Source: QVMG01 sp032073245 (GTDB lineage Bacteria; Bacteroidota; Bacteroidia; Bacteroidales; Tannerellaceae). From it: 64,000 nt of DNA. The stretch is from NCBI GenBank assembly GCA_032073245.1, contig DAMANX010000013.1, forward strand, positions 73,200 through 137,199, in the 5' to 3' direction. Shown one piece after another: positions 52,198 through 61,250 of this stretch (within the stretch, counting starts at the first letter, position 1; every line of letters starts with the position of its first letter). The notes under the pieces are model-generated. The model saw only the letters and a program-made list of their open reading frames with translations, did not search any database and was not told the origin of the DNA. A program made the translations under genes and the position numbers.

Positions 52198-54603
52198 TTA
52201 AACGTTTTTCAGAGTTTCTATCGGCTCTGTTCTTATAACCTTCCATATCTGACGACAAATGGAGATAAGGGCGATACATACCAGACAGATAAAGGTCAAG
52301 GGAAAGATCCACCAGGGTAAAGAAATATGGAAAGCATACGTCGTTAACCATCTATTCATTAAAATAATAGAAATAGGAATACCTATTAAAGATGCTATAA
52401 CGGTTAATGATATTAGTTCTCTTGTTAACTCCACAAACAGATTGTTATTGGCAGCTCCCAGCACTTTTCGTATACTTACTTCTTTCTTTCGGGCAAGGGA
52501 TGAGAAGAAAGTAATTACCCAGAGGCCCATACAGGCAATAAATATAGCCAACAGAGCAGCGCTAGCAAATATCCAGCGAAAGTTACGGTCTTCTTTATAC
52601 TTCACAGCCTGAAAATGATCGAGGTAGAAATAGGAAAAGAGGGAGGTAGGGAAGAATTCTTTATATTCCTGCTTGATCTCTGCCAATAGTTCTTTATTTC
52701 GTGTACTGTTTAGCCGTATGGAAATATAGGGAGTAGCTATAAAAGGTACCCGTTCAGTGATAAAGAAAAGAATAGGTTTGTAAGGGACTGCTAATGATTC
52801 CTGGTGGTAGTTTTTTACTACTCCGATAATGGTGAGTGGTTCTTCTAAGATTTCCATCACCAGTTTTCTTCCGACCGCCTCTTCATTGGAAGGGTAGCCT
52901 AATGCTTTGATTGCTTCTTCATTCAAAACCACATGATTAGTTTCATCTCCATATGTTTCGCCAAATCCTCTTCCGGAGACTAATTCCTGTTGATAGGTAT
53001 CCAGATAATCCGTATCCACAGAGAACATTTGCATCAACCGGGTGTCAGACGGATCACTTTCTAACATCCGATTGGTGAAATAGTTGGCAACCTCTACTCC
53101 GGGAATTGCTCCGGATATGGAGACTTGTGCGATAGCAGGTTTCTGTTTCAATACCTGTTTGAAACTTATAACTTTAGCTCGTAGATCTTCAGTAAAAGAA
53201 GGATACTTAACAACAAGTATCTTTTCCATTTTGTCGGACTTTGTTTCCTGTTGCATAAAGCGTACCTGGCAGATAACAACAAAAGTACTGCTTACCAGAA
53301 TAAAAGAAGCGAGAAACTGCACTACGATCAATGCTTTTCTGGTTACATTTCCCTTTTTCCCATGTAACAACCGTCCTCGCATAATATCGGTGGGACGGAT
53401 GCGTGTCATAAGGATAGAAGGGTAAAGCCCGATCACAATAGTGCCTGATACAACAATGATACTTACAACAACCCAAAAATCTATTTGTGTCCAGATATGT
53501 ACACCGAAAGGGATACCAGCCAAAGAATATACAGGGGGTAAAAGAACCTCCAGCCATCCTAATGCCAGTAAAGTAGCGATCAGGTTGATCAATCCTGCCT
53601 CTAATACTCCTTGCAATAATATCTGCAGATGAGATGTCCCGAAAGCTTTGCGTACGCCAAACTCTTTCCCTCGCTCCAAAGAACGAGCAACCATCAGGTT
53701 CAACGCATTCGCCCATCCAATCAGTAAAAGAGCAATAGCCATGATGGAAAGAATATAAATTGCCGTTTTATTCCCTTTACTTTCTTTTTCATAACCTTTT
53801 TGGGGTGTCAGATGAATATCCGATAAAGGGATCAATTCTACCTGCCATGTTTTATGTTTTAACGCTTCAGTCTTATACTTGTCTGAAATGGAAGTAAAAA
53901 CCTTTTCTATCTCTTCAGGCTTTTTTCCCGATTCAAGACGAACATAAGTGTAAACACCATGGACGTACCAGATGTCCTGAAACTGGGGTGGAATTGTAGC
54001 ATAAGAAAGAAGAAAATCAAAATGAAGATGAGAATTTGCAGGCATATCATCAATAACCCCTGTCACTTCATAATGTTGGATGGCCGTAGCTGTCCGGAAG
54101 GTAAGAGTTTTCCCGATGGGTTCTCCTTTTCCGAAATACCGTTCGGCTGTAGTACGACTTAATACAAGTGTATTGGGGCGCGTTAGTTGCCCTTTTTTAT
54201 CCCCTTGAATTATAGGGAAATTAAATATTTCAAAGAAAGAAGGTTCTGTTGTGCAATACTTTGTTTCAACAAATTGTTTATCCTGGTAAGTAACTACCTG
54301 TTCTCTGTCCTGTGCTGTTAGCCGAACAATTGTTTCAATACCGGGTATTTCCTGAAGCATAACTGGCGCGTGCCCATAGGTAGTGGTAGCCCAATTGTCG
54401 GTCAGAACCTCTCCATCATATAAACGACTTTCTACCCGATAAACTTTTTCTCCATCATGAAATGAATCGTAACTTAATACAAAACGGACATATAGAAAAA
54501 GAAGCAATGCAGCCGCCACGCAAATGGATAATCCGAGAATATTGATTATTACCAGGGATTTCCTTCCTTTTTGTCTCCTGAGAATCTGGCGTAAGTAGTT
54601 CAT
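52198..54603 (-). CDS. FtsX/MacB-type ABC transporter permease, 801 residues, sigma-54 controlled
   Basis: The 801-residue protein has the Bacteroidetes two-half permease layout: an N-terminal membrane helix (SLVIINILGLSICVAAALLLFLYVRF), a MacB_PCD periplasmic domain (about 45-260), three helices (about 283-410), a second helix and periplasmic domain, and a last three-helix block (RWIFASAALLAIFIACMGLWVITFF, ARKKEVSIRKVLGAA). No ATPase gene is adjacent, so it must use a partner encoded elsewhere. It converges on oadB. Upstream are a canonical sigma-54 promoter and palindromic sites, and the divergent genes encode a sigma-54 activator and its kinase, so its expression is very likely governed by that pair. 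Confidence 0.92.
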   Translation of the reverse strand: MNYLRQILRRQKGRKSLVIINILGLSICVAAALLLFLYVRFVLSYDSFHDGEKVYRVESRLYDGEVLTDNWATTTYGHAPVMLQEIPGIETIVRLTAQDREQVVTYQDKQFVETKYCTTEPSFFEIFNFPIIQGDKKGQLTRPNTLVLSRTTAERYFGKGEPIGKTLTFRTATAIQHYEVTGVIDDMPANSHLHFDFLLSYATIPPQFQDIWYVHGVYTYVRLESGKKPEEIEKVFTSISDKYKTEALKHKTWQVELIPLSDIHLTPQKGYEKESKGNKTAIYILSIMAIALLLIGWANALNLMVARSLERGKEFGVRKAFGTSHLQILLQGVLEAGLINLIATLLALGWLEVLLPPVYSLAGIPFGVHIWTQIDFWVVVSIIVVSGTIVIGLYPSILMTRIRPTDIMRGRLLHGKKGNVTRKALIVVQFLASFILVSSTFVVICQVRFMQQETKSDKMEKILVVKYPSFTEDLRAKVISFKQVLKQKPAIAQVSISGAIPGVEVANYFTNRMLESDPSDTRLMQMFSVDTDYLDTYQQELVSGRGFGETYGDETNHVVLNEEAIKALGYPSNEEAVGRKLVMEILEEPLTIIGVVKNYHQESLAVPYKPILFFITERVPFIATPYISIRLNSTRNKELLAEIKQEYKEFFPTSLFSYFYLDHFQAVKYKEDRNFRWIFASAALLAIFIACMGLWVITFFSSLARKKEVSIRKVLGAANNNLFVELTRELISLTVIASLIGIPISIILMNRWLTTYAFHISLPWWIFPLTFICLVCIALISICRQIWKVIRTEPIETLKNV

Positions 54604-54717
54604 CTTTTTAAATTGTTTTTAAATATACACAAAAACTTCATTCGCGAAAAACCCGGATCCTACCTGCCGAAGCCTGTAAGCCCGGGTCATCCATTAAACC
54701 TAAATTCGAAGAATAAA

Positions 54718-54733
54718 AGCAAATGTTATGCCA
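54718..54733 (-). promoter_or_regulatory. Sigma-54 (-24/-12) promoter of the FtsX permease gene
   Basis: The minus strand reads TGGCATAACATTTGCT (complement of 54718-54733), which fits the consensus TGGYRYR-N4-TTGCW at every fixed position, with GG and GC 12 bases apart. Transcription would start near 54707, about 100 bases before the ATG at 54603. Confidence 0.85.
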
Positions 54734-54787
54734 AAACCATATTACTCTGATAATCATACACTTCTTAAAAAATGATATTCTTATCCC

Positions 54788-54825
54788 GTCAAAATATTTT
54801 ACGCTTTTCCGTCAAAATATTTGAC
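54788..54825. promoter_or_regulatory. Two palindromic enhancer-type sites for the sigma-54 activator
   Basis: GTCAAA-ATA-TTTGAC (54811-54825) is a perfect dyad, and GTCAAA-ATA-TTTTAC (54788-54802) is the same with one mismatch; their centres are 23 bp apart. They lie about 80-120 bp upstream of the predicted sigma-54 start site, the usual place of an NtrC-type enhancer. They are also just upstream of the activator gene's own promoter. Confidence 0.7.
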
Positions 54826-54830
54826 ACTCA

Positions 54831-54862
54831 TTTGTTCCTGTCGAACAAAGCGGATAACTTTA
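54831..54862 (+). promoter_or_regulatory. Promoter of the sigma-54 activator gene
   Basis: TTTG (54831-54834), 20 bp, then TAACTTTA (54855-54862), which misses only the last G of the -7 box. The TTTG is part of a perfect dyad (TTTGTTC, 5 bases, GAACAAA, 54831-54849). The ATG is 17 bases after the -7 box. Confidence 0.55.
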
Positions 54863-54879
54863 CAACAAAACATTAATAT

Positions 54880-56220
54880 ATGCAAGCTGGCACAATCCTG
54901 ATAGTAGATGATAACAAAAGTGTTCTTACCTCTCTTGAGTTATTGCTTGAAGATTTGTTTGAAAAAGTGGAAACAGCTTCTAATCCGAACCGGATTCTTT
55001 CCATACTTCAAAATAATTCGATAGATATAGTTATTCTTGACATGAATTTCTCCACAGGAGTCAATACCGGCAATGAAGGACTATTCTGGCTTCAACAGAT
55101 ACGACAAGTTGCACCGAAATTGCCGGTAATAATGTTAACTGCTTACGGTGAAGTTGAACTTGCTGTTAAGGCATTAAAGAGTGGTGCTGTTGATTTTATA
55201 TTAAAGCCGTGGGATAACCAAATTTTATTGGAAAAAGTCAAAGCTGCCTTACTTTCCAAACAACCCGATAAGCAAGAAATAGTACGTCACAATGAACCGG
55301 CTATGATAATTGGGCATTCTCCTGTTATGATGAAACTCATTAAGGTGGTGACTAAAGTAGCTAAAACGGATGCAACAGTATTGATAACCGGAGAAAATGG
55401 AACGGGAAAAGAAATGTTGGCCCGGGAGATCCATCGGCTTTCCTTGCGAAACCAAAAGGAGATGATCAGTGTGGATATGGGAGCGTTGAGTGAATCTTTA
55501 TTTGAGAGCGAACTTTTCGGACATGATAAAGGAGCATTTACCGATGCTCGAGAAAGCCGGGCCGGAAAGTTTGAAGCAGCGAACGGCGGAACGCTTTTTC
55601 TGGATGAAATCGGAAATTTACCACTGGCTTTACAGGCTAAATTATTGGCAGCATTACAGAACAGAGAAATTACCCGTCTGGGAAGTAATCGCAAAATACC
55701 GGTTGATATCCGGCTGATAGTGGCAACGAATCAAAATCTTCCTGAAATGATTAGTAAATCCCTTTTCAGAGAAGATCTTTTTTATCGTATAAATACAATC
55801 CAAATAGAACTTCCCCCGTTGCGTAACCGGCGAGAAGATATTTCTCTCTTTGCCGTATATTTCCTTCAGAAATACGCTTCCCGGTATAAAAGACATGGGT
55901 TATCTTTTCAATCTCAAGCGCTGGCCCGGTTAGAAGCATATGACTGGCCTGGAAATATACGGGAGTTGCAACATACGATAGAAAAAGCGGTGATCCTGGC
56001 GGATAAAGAAGTGATACGGGCGAGTGATCTTTTTCTTCGACCAGCAAAAACATTGTCGTTTATGGAAGTCCCCAATCTTGAAAATATGGAACGACAGGCT
56101 ATCGATGTGGCGATCGCACAAAATGACGGTAATCTAACTGCTGCGGCCGAACAGTTGGGGATCAGTCGGCAGACCTTATACAATAAACTGAAACGATTCA
56201 ACTCTGATTGGAATGTTTAA
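54880..56220 (+). CDS. Sigma-54-dependent response regulator (NtrC family)
   Basis: The 446 residues comprise a receiver domain (Asp10/Asp11 pocket, phosphoacceptor Asp54 in IVILDMNFSTG, Lys in FILKPWD), a sigma-54 AAA+ domain (Walker A GENGTGKE, loop 1 GAFTDA, Walker B GGTLFLDEIG, R-finger segment) and a Fis-type HTH (NDGNLTAAAEQLGISRQTLYNKL). The loop that touches sigma-54 reads GAFTDA and not GAFTGA. From memory this variant is common among Bacteroidetes activators. It overlaps the kinase gene by eight bases. The likely target is the divergent FtsX permease promoter. Confidence 0.94.
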   Translation: MQAGTILIVDDNKSVLTSLELLLEDLFEKVETASNPNRILSILQNNSIDIVILDMNFSTGVNTGNEGLFWLQQIRQVAPKLPVIMLTAYGEVELAVKALKSGAVDFILKPWDNQILLEKVKAALLSKQPDKQEIVRHNEPAMIIGHSPVMMKLIKVVTKVAKTDATVLITGENGTGKEMLAREIHRLSLRNQKEMISVDMGALSESLFESELFGHDKGAFTDARESRAGKFEAANGGTLFLDEIGNLPLALQAKLLAALQNREITRLGSNRKIPVDIRLIVATNQNLPEMISKSLFREDLFYRINTIQIELPPLRNRREDISLFAVYFLQKYASRYKRHGLSFQSQALARLEAYDWPGNIRELQHTIEKAVILADKEVIRASDLFLRPAKTLSFMEVPNLENMERQAIDVAIAQNDGNLTAAAEQLGISRQTLYNKLKRFNSDWNV

Positions 56221-57583
56221 TATTCGTCTTTATATAGGGATATTAGTTCGGATTATAGCTATTCAAGTAGTGTTTGGAGTGGCTATTGGGGGAATCGTGA
56301 CTCAAAAAGCAGTTATTCTGGGTTGTTTTGGTGCTGGGATGGGTTTGCTTTTAGTCGGTGAGCTGGTGTACTATATGAATCGTTCTAATCGAAGAGTTCA
56401 GCTTTTTCTCGACACAATTGAAAACCGTGAGTCCATGCTTTCTTTTCCACAAAAAGCAGAGAATAAAGAAGAAGAGCGATTACATAAAGCATTTAATCGG
56501 GTTAATCTCTTAATAAAAGAGTTAAAGATGGAAAGCAGGGAACAGGAACTCTTTTTTTTGGCTCTGTTACAGCATATTCCCGGTGGTGTAATTTCCTGGG
56601 ATGAAAGTGGACGGATCCGTGTAGCTAATGATGTAGCTTTGACTTTTCTTGGCCTTTCTTCTTTACATTACGTTTCCCAAATAGAACAGGCATGGCCTTC
56701 TTTCCCTGAAGCGATCTTAGAAGCAGAGACTAACAGAGGAAACTCTATCCTGAAAATAGAACAGAATCATATGGTTAGACAGCTATCTCTTTCTTTACAA
56801 GAAATTATACTCCATCAGGAAAAGATTTCCATCCTTATATTACAGGATATCGGTAGGGAATTATGTCGGAAAGAGTTTGAGTCATGGGATAGGCTTACTC
56901 ATGTTCTTACCCACGAAATAATGAATTCAATTGCCCCTATTGTTTCTTTATCAGGCACTCTTCTTTCCTATTTTCAAGCGGATGAAAAAGCAAAAACAAA
57001 GAAAGAGCTCACTGATGCTATCATCAGAAAAAGTATACTGGGGTTATCGACAATCCGAGGCCAAGGAGAAAGACTTATGCATTTTACCGATTCTTACCGA
57101 CGTTTTTCCTGTTTACAATCTCCTATTTTCCGGCCGTTTATTATAAGGCAACTCATTGAAAAAAATACTCTTTTATTTCATTCGGATATGGAACGTATGG
57201 GGATTCATCTTTCGGTTGATTTGCCCCTGTCTGATATTATTATTTATGCGGATGAGGAACAACTCTCACAAGTGCTGGTTAATCTCATCAAGAATGCTAT
57301 GGAAAGTGTGGAGGCTAATGAAGTAAAAGAGATAGTAATCAAGATACGACAGCATGAAAATCTGTCACTTATAGAAATATCTGATAATGGATCGGGTATT
57401 CCTAATGATTTACAAGAGGATATTTTTATTCCTTTCTTTACTACAAAAAGTACAGGAACAGGAATAGGACTGAGCTTATCGCGACAAATCATTCATATGC
57501 ATAAAGGTAATTTAACCGTATGGTCTAAACCTTATGAAAAAACTTGTTTTACGATAACATTACCTATTTTTTCGACATTATAA
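56213..57583 (+). CDS. NtrB-like sensor histidine kinase
   Basis: The 456-residue protein has two closely spaced membrane helices at the start (about 5-27 and 30-50), a helical linker, a PAS-type domain (about 105-180, LLQHIPGGVISWDESGRIRVAND), a phosphoacceptor H-box (LTHVLTHEIMNSIAPIVSLS) and an HATPase_c domain with NLIKNAMES, ISDNGSGIP and GTGIGLSLSRQII. The periplasmic loop is almost absent, so the signal is in the membrane or cytoplasm. It is the partner of the NtrC-type regulator whose gene overlaps it. Confidence 0.92.
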   Translation: MFNIRLYIGILVRIIAIQVVFGVAIGGIVTQKAVILGCFGAGMGLLLVGELVYYMNRSNRRVQLFLDTIENRESMLSFPQKAENKEEERLHKAFNRVNLLIKELKMESREQELFFLALLQHIPGGVISWDESGRIRVANDVALTFLGLSSLHYVSQIEQAWPSFPEAILEAETNRGNSILKIEQNHMVRQLSLSLQEIILHQEKISILILQDIGRELCRKEFESWDRLTHVLTHEIMNSIAPIVSLSGTLLSYFQADEKAKTKKELTDAIIRKSILGLSTIRGQGERLMHFTDSYRRFSCLQSPIFRPFIIRQLIEKNTLLFHSDMERMGIHLSVDLPLSDIIIYADEEQLSQVLVNLIKNAMESVEANEVKEIVIKIRQHENLSLIEISDNGSGIPNDLQEDIFIPFFTTKSTGTGIGLSLSRQIIHMHKGNLTVWSKPYEKTCFTITLPIFSTL

Positions 57584-57640
57584 TCCATCTATTCAGCAAA
57601 TAACGGAATGATCACAGTTTTATAACTTACTAATAAAAAC

Positions 57641-57678
57641 AAAAGAGATGTCCATTCTTACTTTTAGACAACTCTTTT
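57641..57678. terminator. Terminator between the kinase and barrel-protein genes
   Basis: AAAAGAGATGTC (57641-57652) pairs with GACAACTCTTTT (57667-57678) with one mismatch around 14 bases. On the minus strand it is followed by GTTTTTATT, so it mainly serves the barrel-protein gene. Confidence 0.7.
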
Positions 57679-57704
57679 ATTGGGTAGTTTTATATGGTTC
57701 GCTA

Positions 57705-58709
57705 TTATAACTTAAATCGTAATGCTATTTTACCTCCAAAAGAGATCATTTTAATTTTATCTGTAACATTTGAATTAAGCATTCCGTTGTATTTGATACC
57801 TGTTCCCACTTTCTTATCTGCACCGGGATGATATACGGCAGGAGCTGTAAATAAACCATCTTTGCCATTCTTCTTGATGTCATTGAAACCATAATCGATA
57901 TATCCACCAAGCATCAAATCCATCCCATTACCCAGAGCGTACATAACCCCCAACTCTGCAGTACCGGCAATACCCATTTTAAGTTTTGCTTTGTCATCCC
58001 AGTCAAGATGGCTATTCGGATCGGAGATCGTACCATATCCATGTTGGGGAACAGGGGGTTCTCCTGGTGCTCCCATATCTGTTGGGATACCATCATATTT
58101 ACCGGATACATTAAATTCGCTATTTGCTCCATTCTGAATACGGAACTTTGTTGATACAGGAAATTGAAATTTCACTCCTACTCCACCATACATACCCCAG
58201 CGAGCCGAATCCCCGAAATAAGTTTGATAGGATAACATTAAAGGAATTTCAACAAAATAAGATGTTTGTTTTTCCTCCAGATTTGTTATTCTTGCACGTA
58301 ATTGATAGTCCTTAGGAGTACCTTCCTGCCAGTCATCATCAGTTAATTGTCCAAGATCATAGAATTTATCACCAGCCATACTCCCTTTCAATTTCCCTTT
58401 ACTTCCATAATGAGAAACACCGACTCCGGTTGTTATACCCCAATGAGGATTAAAGAAATAACTATACTTTAAATCAATAGCATAACCTAAAGATCCTTTG
58501 GTTGTTCCCTTTTCATTCAAGCCATTCAACTTATAGTCAAATGACGAAGAGCCAAGATTTGCTGATACAGTAAAGTATGACCCTTTCCACTCTCCTTTTT
58601 GTTGCTCTCTTTCAGTTTGATTATTTCCCTGATTTTGATATTGAGCTTGCGCAAAAAGGTTTGTACAGCTCATAGAGAGGATAAAACATAACAGATAAAC
58701 AGTTTTCAT
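57705..58709 (-). CDS. Outer-membrane beta-barrel protein (porin family)
   Basis: The 334-residue exported protein has a signal peptide (to about residue 20, NLFAQ), a polar Gln/Asn-rich segment, then amphipathic strands typical of a small barrel (GSYFTVSANLGSSSFDYKL, YAIDLKYSYFFNPHWGITTGVGVSHYG, TSYFVEIPLMLSYQTYFG, ARWGMYGGVGVKFQFPV), ending GGKIALRFKL. It resembles OmpW/OprF-like opacity proteins of Bacteroidetes but no specific function is visible. It is a single gene with a terminator after it. Confidence 0.8.
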   Translation of the reverse strand: MKTVYLLCFILSMSCTNLFAQAQYQNQGNNQTEREQQKGEWKGSYFTVSANLGSSSFDYKLNGLNEKGTTKGSLGYAIDLKYSYFFNPHWGITTGVGVSHYGSKGKLKGSMAGDKFYDLGQLTDDDWQEGTPKDYQLRARITNLEEKQTSYFVEIPLMLSYQTYFGDSARWGMYGGVGVKFQFPVSTKFRIQNGANSEFNVSGKYDGIPTDMGAPGEPPVPQHGYGTISDPNSHLDWDDKAKLKMGIAGTAELGVMYALGNGMDLMLGGYIDYGFNDIKKNGKDGLFTAPAVYHPGADKKVGTGIKYNGMLNSNVTDKIKMISFGGKIALRFKL

Positions 58710-59081
58710 ATATATAATTTTTAAAAATCCCTATTTCACTCAATTGCTATAGAAATACAAAATTCTTAATTTGAATCCTTTTACATGCAAAAGTATATAC
58801 ATTTATCATATTATTAGTAATTTTATTCCGATTTAACGTATTTCCACAAAGCTAATTACTTAAAAAACCATTCATATTTATCGAAACACTACTACCATAA
58901 AAATTTGAATAACATTTACAGCTACTCTCTCATATAATATAACACATATAGTATAAATAATGTTTTTCACCCTGCCTTATGGAAATAATTGAGTGTAAAT
59001 GCTGTAATCCAAAAATATTTAGTTTAATTTGTGACCTAATTATTGGGGAATAGTATTCCCTTTTTCAAAACGCGATTGAAT
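58710..59081. other. 372-bp AT-rich intergenic region
   Basis: I see no gene. CAAAAGTA at 58788-58795 reads TACTTTTG on the minus strand, a plausible -7 box for the barrel-protein gene, without a clear -33 partner. No strong promoter was found for the DUF349 gene. Confidence 0.35.
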
Positions 59082-61139
59082 ATGAAGGACACTCTTGACA
59101 CTAATTTGCCATTAGAAGATGAAAAATTAGAAGATGCTAAGACTCTGACGGAAACGGCGGAAAGTAGTACAGTAGAAACAAACACAGTAGAAGAAAACAA
59201 GCAAGAAGTACCAGAAGAGGTTATTGCTGAAGAAAAGGTAGAGGAAGATTCCCTGCCCGTTCCTGAAAAGGATGATGTACCAGAACCAATCGAAACAGTT
59301 GCGGAAGATATTGCAGTTGAAACTATTAAAGAGGAACAGCCTGTACAGGAAACTCCCGTTGAAGAAGCTCCTGTTGCGGTTGAAGAAGTAACCAAAACTG
59401 AAGTACAAGAAACAGCTACCAAATCCATTGATCAATTAACCAAGGAAGAGATCTTAACAAAGTTAGAAGTCCTTGTGGAAGCTTCTATAGAGAAATCACG
59501 TGGAGAAATTGAATTATTAAAACAAGCTTATTATAAAATACGTCGTACAGAAATCGATGATTTGAAAAAAGCATTTCTCGAAGAAGGAGGCGAAGAAGCT
59601 GAATTTGTTGCACCGGAAGACGAGGCGGAGGTAAAGCTAAAAGGTCTTCTGACTTCATATAAAGAAAAACGTGCTGCAGTATTAGCCGAAGAAGATCGCG
59701 TTAAAGCAGCAAATTATGCTTTGAAACTTCAAATGATTGATCAATTGAAAGCTCTGACCGAAAGTCAGGAAGACTTCAATAAATTATATAACGAATTTAA
59801 AGACATACAACAACGCTGGAAAGAAGTAAAACTGGTTCCACAGGAACATGCAAATGAACTTTGGAAGAATTATCAGATATACAGCGAGAAATTTTACGAT
59901 ATCATTAAGATCAATAATCAGTTCCGCGATTATGACTTTAAGAAAAATCTTGAACTGAAAACTGCTCTTTGTGAAACTGTTGAGAAATTACAGGAAGAAC
60001 AGGATGTGATTTCCGCTTTCCATCAATTGCAAAAACTGCATCAACAATGGCGCGAAATAGGGCCGGTTGCCAAAGAATTACGTGAAGATCTCTGGACACG
60101 TTTTAAGACAGCTTCTACAGTGATCAACAAAAATCATCAAGATCACTTTGAAAAACTTAAATCCAAAGAGCAAGAGAATCTGGATGCAAAGACAGCTATC
60201 TGCGAACAGATCGAAGCTATTGATTATAATGAGTTGAAAACCTTTAAAGATTGGGAAACCAAGAATAAAGAGGTAATCATTTTGCAGGATAAATGGAAAA
60301 CTATTGGTTTTGCTCCTAAAAAATATAATGTAAAGATATTCGAACGCTTCCGTGCTGCTTGTGATGTTTATTTCCAGAATAAAAGTGAATTCTACAAGGG
60401 CGTAAAAGAAGATATGGAGAAAAATCTTGAAGCGAAAAAAGTATTGTGTGAACAAGCTGAAGCGCTGAAAGATAGCACGGATTGGAAAGAAACGACCGAT
60501 AAAATGATCGCTCTTCAAAAAGAATGGAAAAAGATCGGGCCGGTTGCCCGTAAGCATTCCGATGCTGTATGGAAACGTTTCATCACAGCTTGCGACTCTT
60601 TCTTTGAAGAGAAGAATAAAAATGTTGTTTCACAAAAAAGCGTAGAACTAACCAATCTGGCTGCAAAGAAAGAATTGATCGAAAAGATTAATGCATTGGA
60701 TTCTATCACAGATTCAGATGAAGCCCTTACTCAGTTGCGTGCTTATATGTCAGAATGGAATGGTATAGGTTTTGTTCCTTTTAAAGAAAAAGACAAAACA
60801 TATAAAGAATACCACGAAGCAGTTGACAAACAATTTGACCGTCTGAAAGTGGATAAAACCGACCGTAAGATGCAATCTTTCAGGAACAATCTGAATGATA
60901 TGGCGGGAGGCGAGCGTGGCAAAGGCAAACTTTATGGCGAACGCGAAAAACTTATGCGCATGTATGATCGCATGAAGAGCGAACTCCAAACTTACGAAAA
61001 CAATATGGGCTTCTTTAGTGTTTCTTCTAAAGGAGGTGGAGGTCTCGTAAAAGAAATGGAACGTAAGATTGAAAAGTTAAAAGAAGAGATGGCTCTTACA
61101 ATCAAAAAGATTGAGGCGATAGACGAAAATCTGGAGTAA
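59082..61139 (+). CDS. DUF349 repeat protein, large coiled-coil
   Basis: The 685-residue cytoplasmic protein has an acidic Glu/Thr/Val-rich N-terminus (to about 110) and then several DUF349 repeats. These are three-helix units with the recurring pattern LxxL-x-W-K-x-IG-(P/F) (KLHQQWREIGPVAKELREDLW, LQDKWKTIGFAPKKYNVKIF, LQKEWKKIGPVARKHSDAVW, YMSEWNGIGFVPFKEKD). A terminal coiled coil follows. The family is found throughout bacteria and its role is not settled. The frame begins at a TTG at 59043; the ATG at 59082 (MKDTLDTNLP) is preferred. Confidence 0.88.
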   Translation: MKDTLDTNLPLEDEKLEDAKTLTETAESSTVETNTVEENKQEVPEEVIAEEKVEEDSLPVPEKDDVPEPIETVAEDIAVETIKEEQPVQETPVEEAPVAVEEVTKTEVQETATKSIDQLTKEEILTKLEVLVEASIEKSRGEIELLKQAYYKIRRTEIDDLKKAFLEEGGEEAEFVAPEDEAEVKLKGLLTSYKEKRAAVLAEEDRVKAANYALKLQMIDQLKALTESQEDFNKLYNEFKDIQQRWKEVKLVPQEHANELWKNYQIYSEKFYDIIKINNQFRDYDFKKNLELKTALCETVEKLQEEQDVISAFHQLQKLHQQWREIGPVAKELREDLWTRFKTASTVINKNHQDHFEKLKSKEQENLDAKTAICEQIEAIDYNELKTFKDWETKNKEVIILQDKWKTIGFAPKKYNVKIFERFRAACDVYFQNKSEFYKGVKEDMEKNLEAKKVLCEQAEALKDSTDWKETTDKMIALQKEWKKIGPVARKHSDAVWKRFITACDSFFEEKNKNVVSQKSVELTNLAAKKELIEKINALDSITDSDEALTQLRAYMSEWNGIGFVPFKEKDKTYKEYHEAVDKQFDRLKVDKTDRKMQSFRNNLNDMAGGERGKGKLYGEREKLMRMYDRMKSELQTYENNMGFFSVSSKGGGGLVKEMERKIEKLKEEMALTIKKIEAIDENLE

Positions 61140-61158
61140 GAATAAAAGATTAATCAGT

Positions 61159-61210
61159 AAAAGTTGGCAGTTAAGCGTCGTTAGGAGCTTGGTTGTCAAC
61201 TTTTATTTTA
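61159..61210 (+). terminator. Terminator after the DUF349 gene
   Basis: AAAAGTTGGCA (61159-61169) and TGTCAACTTTT (61194-61204) form an 11-bp stem with one G-U pair, followed by ATTTTA. Confidence 0.7.
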
Positions 61211-61250
61211 TTCACCGTTTTCAACTATTTATTATTATTGGCTAAGAGCA

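Noticed and set aside
59043..59081. TTG start adding 13 residues to the DUF349 protein
   Set aside because: The added residues (GNSIPFFKTRLN) do not look like part of the acidic N-terminus, and an ATG follows directly.
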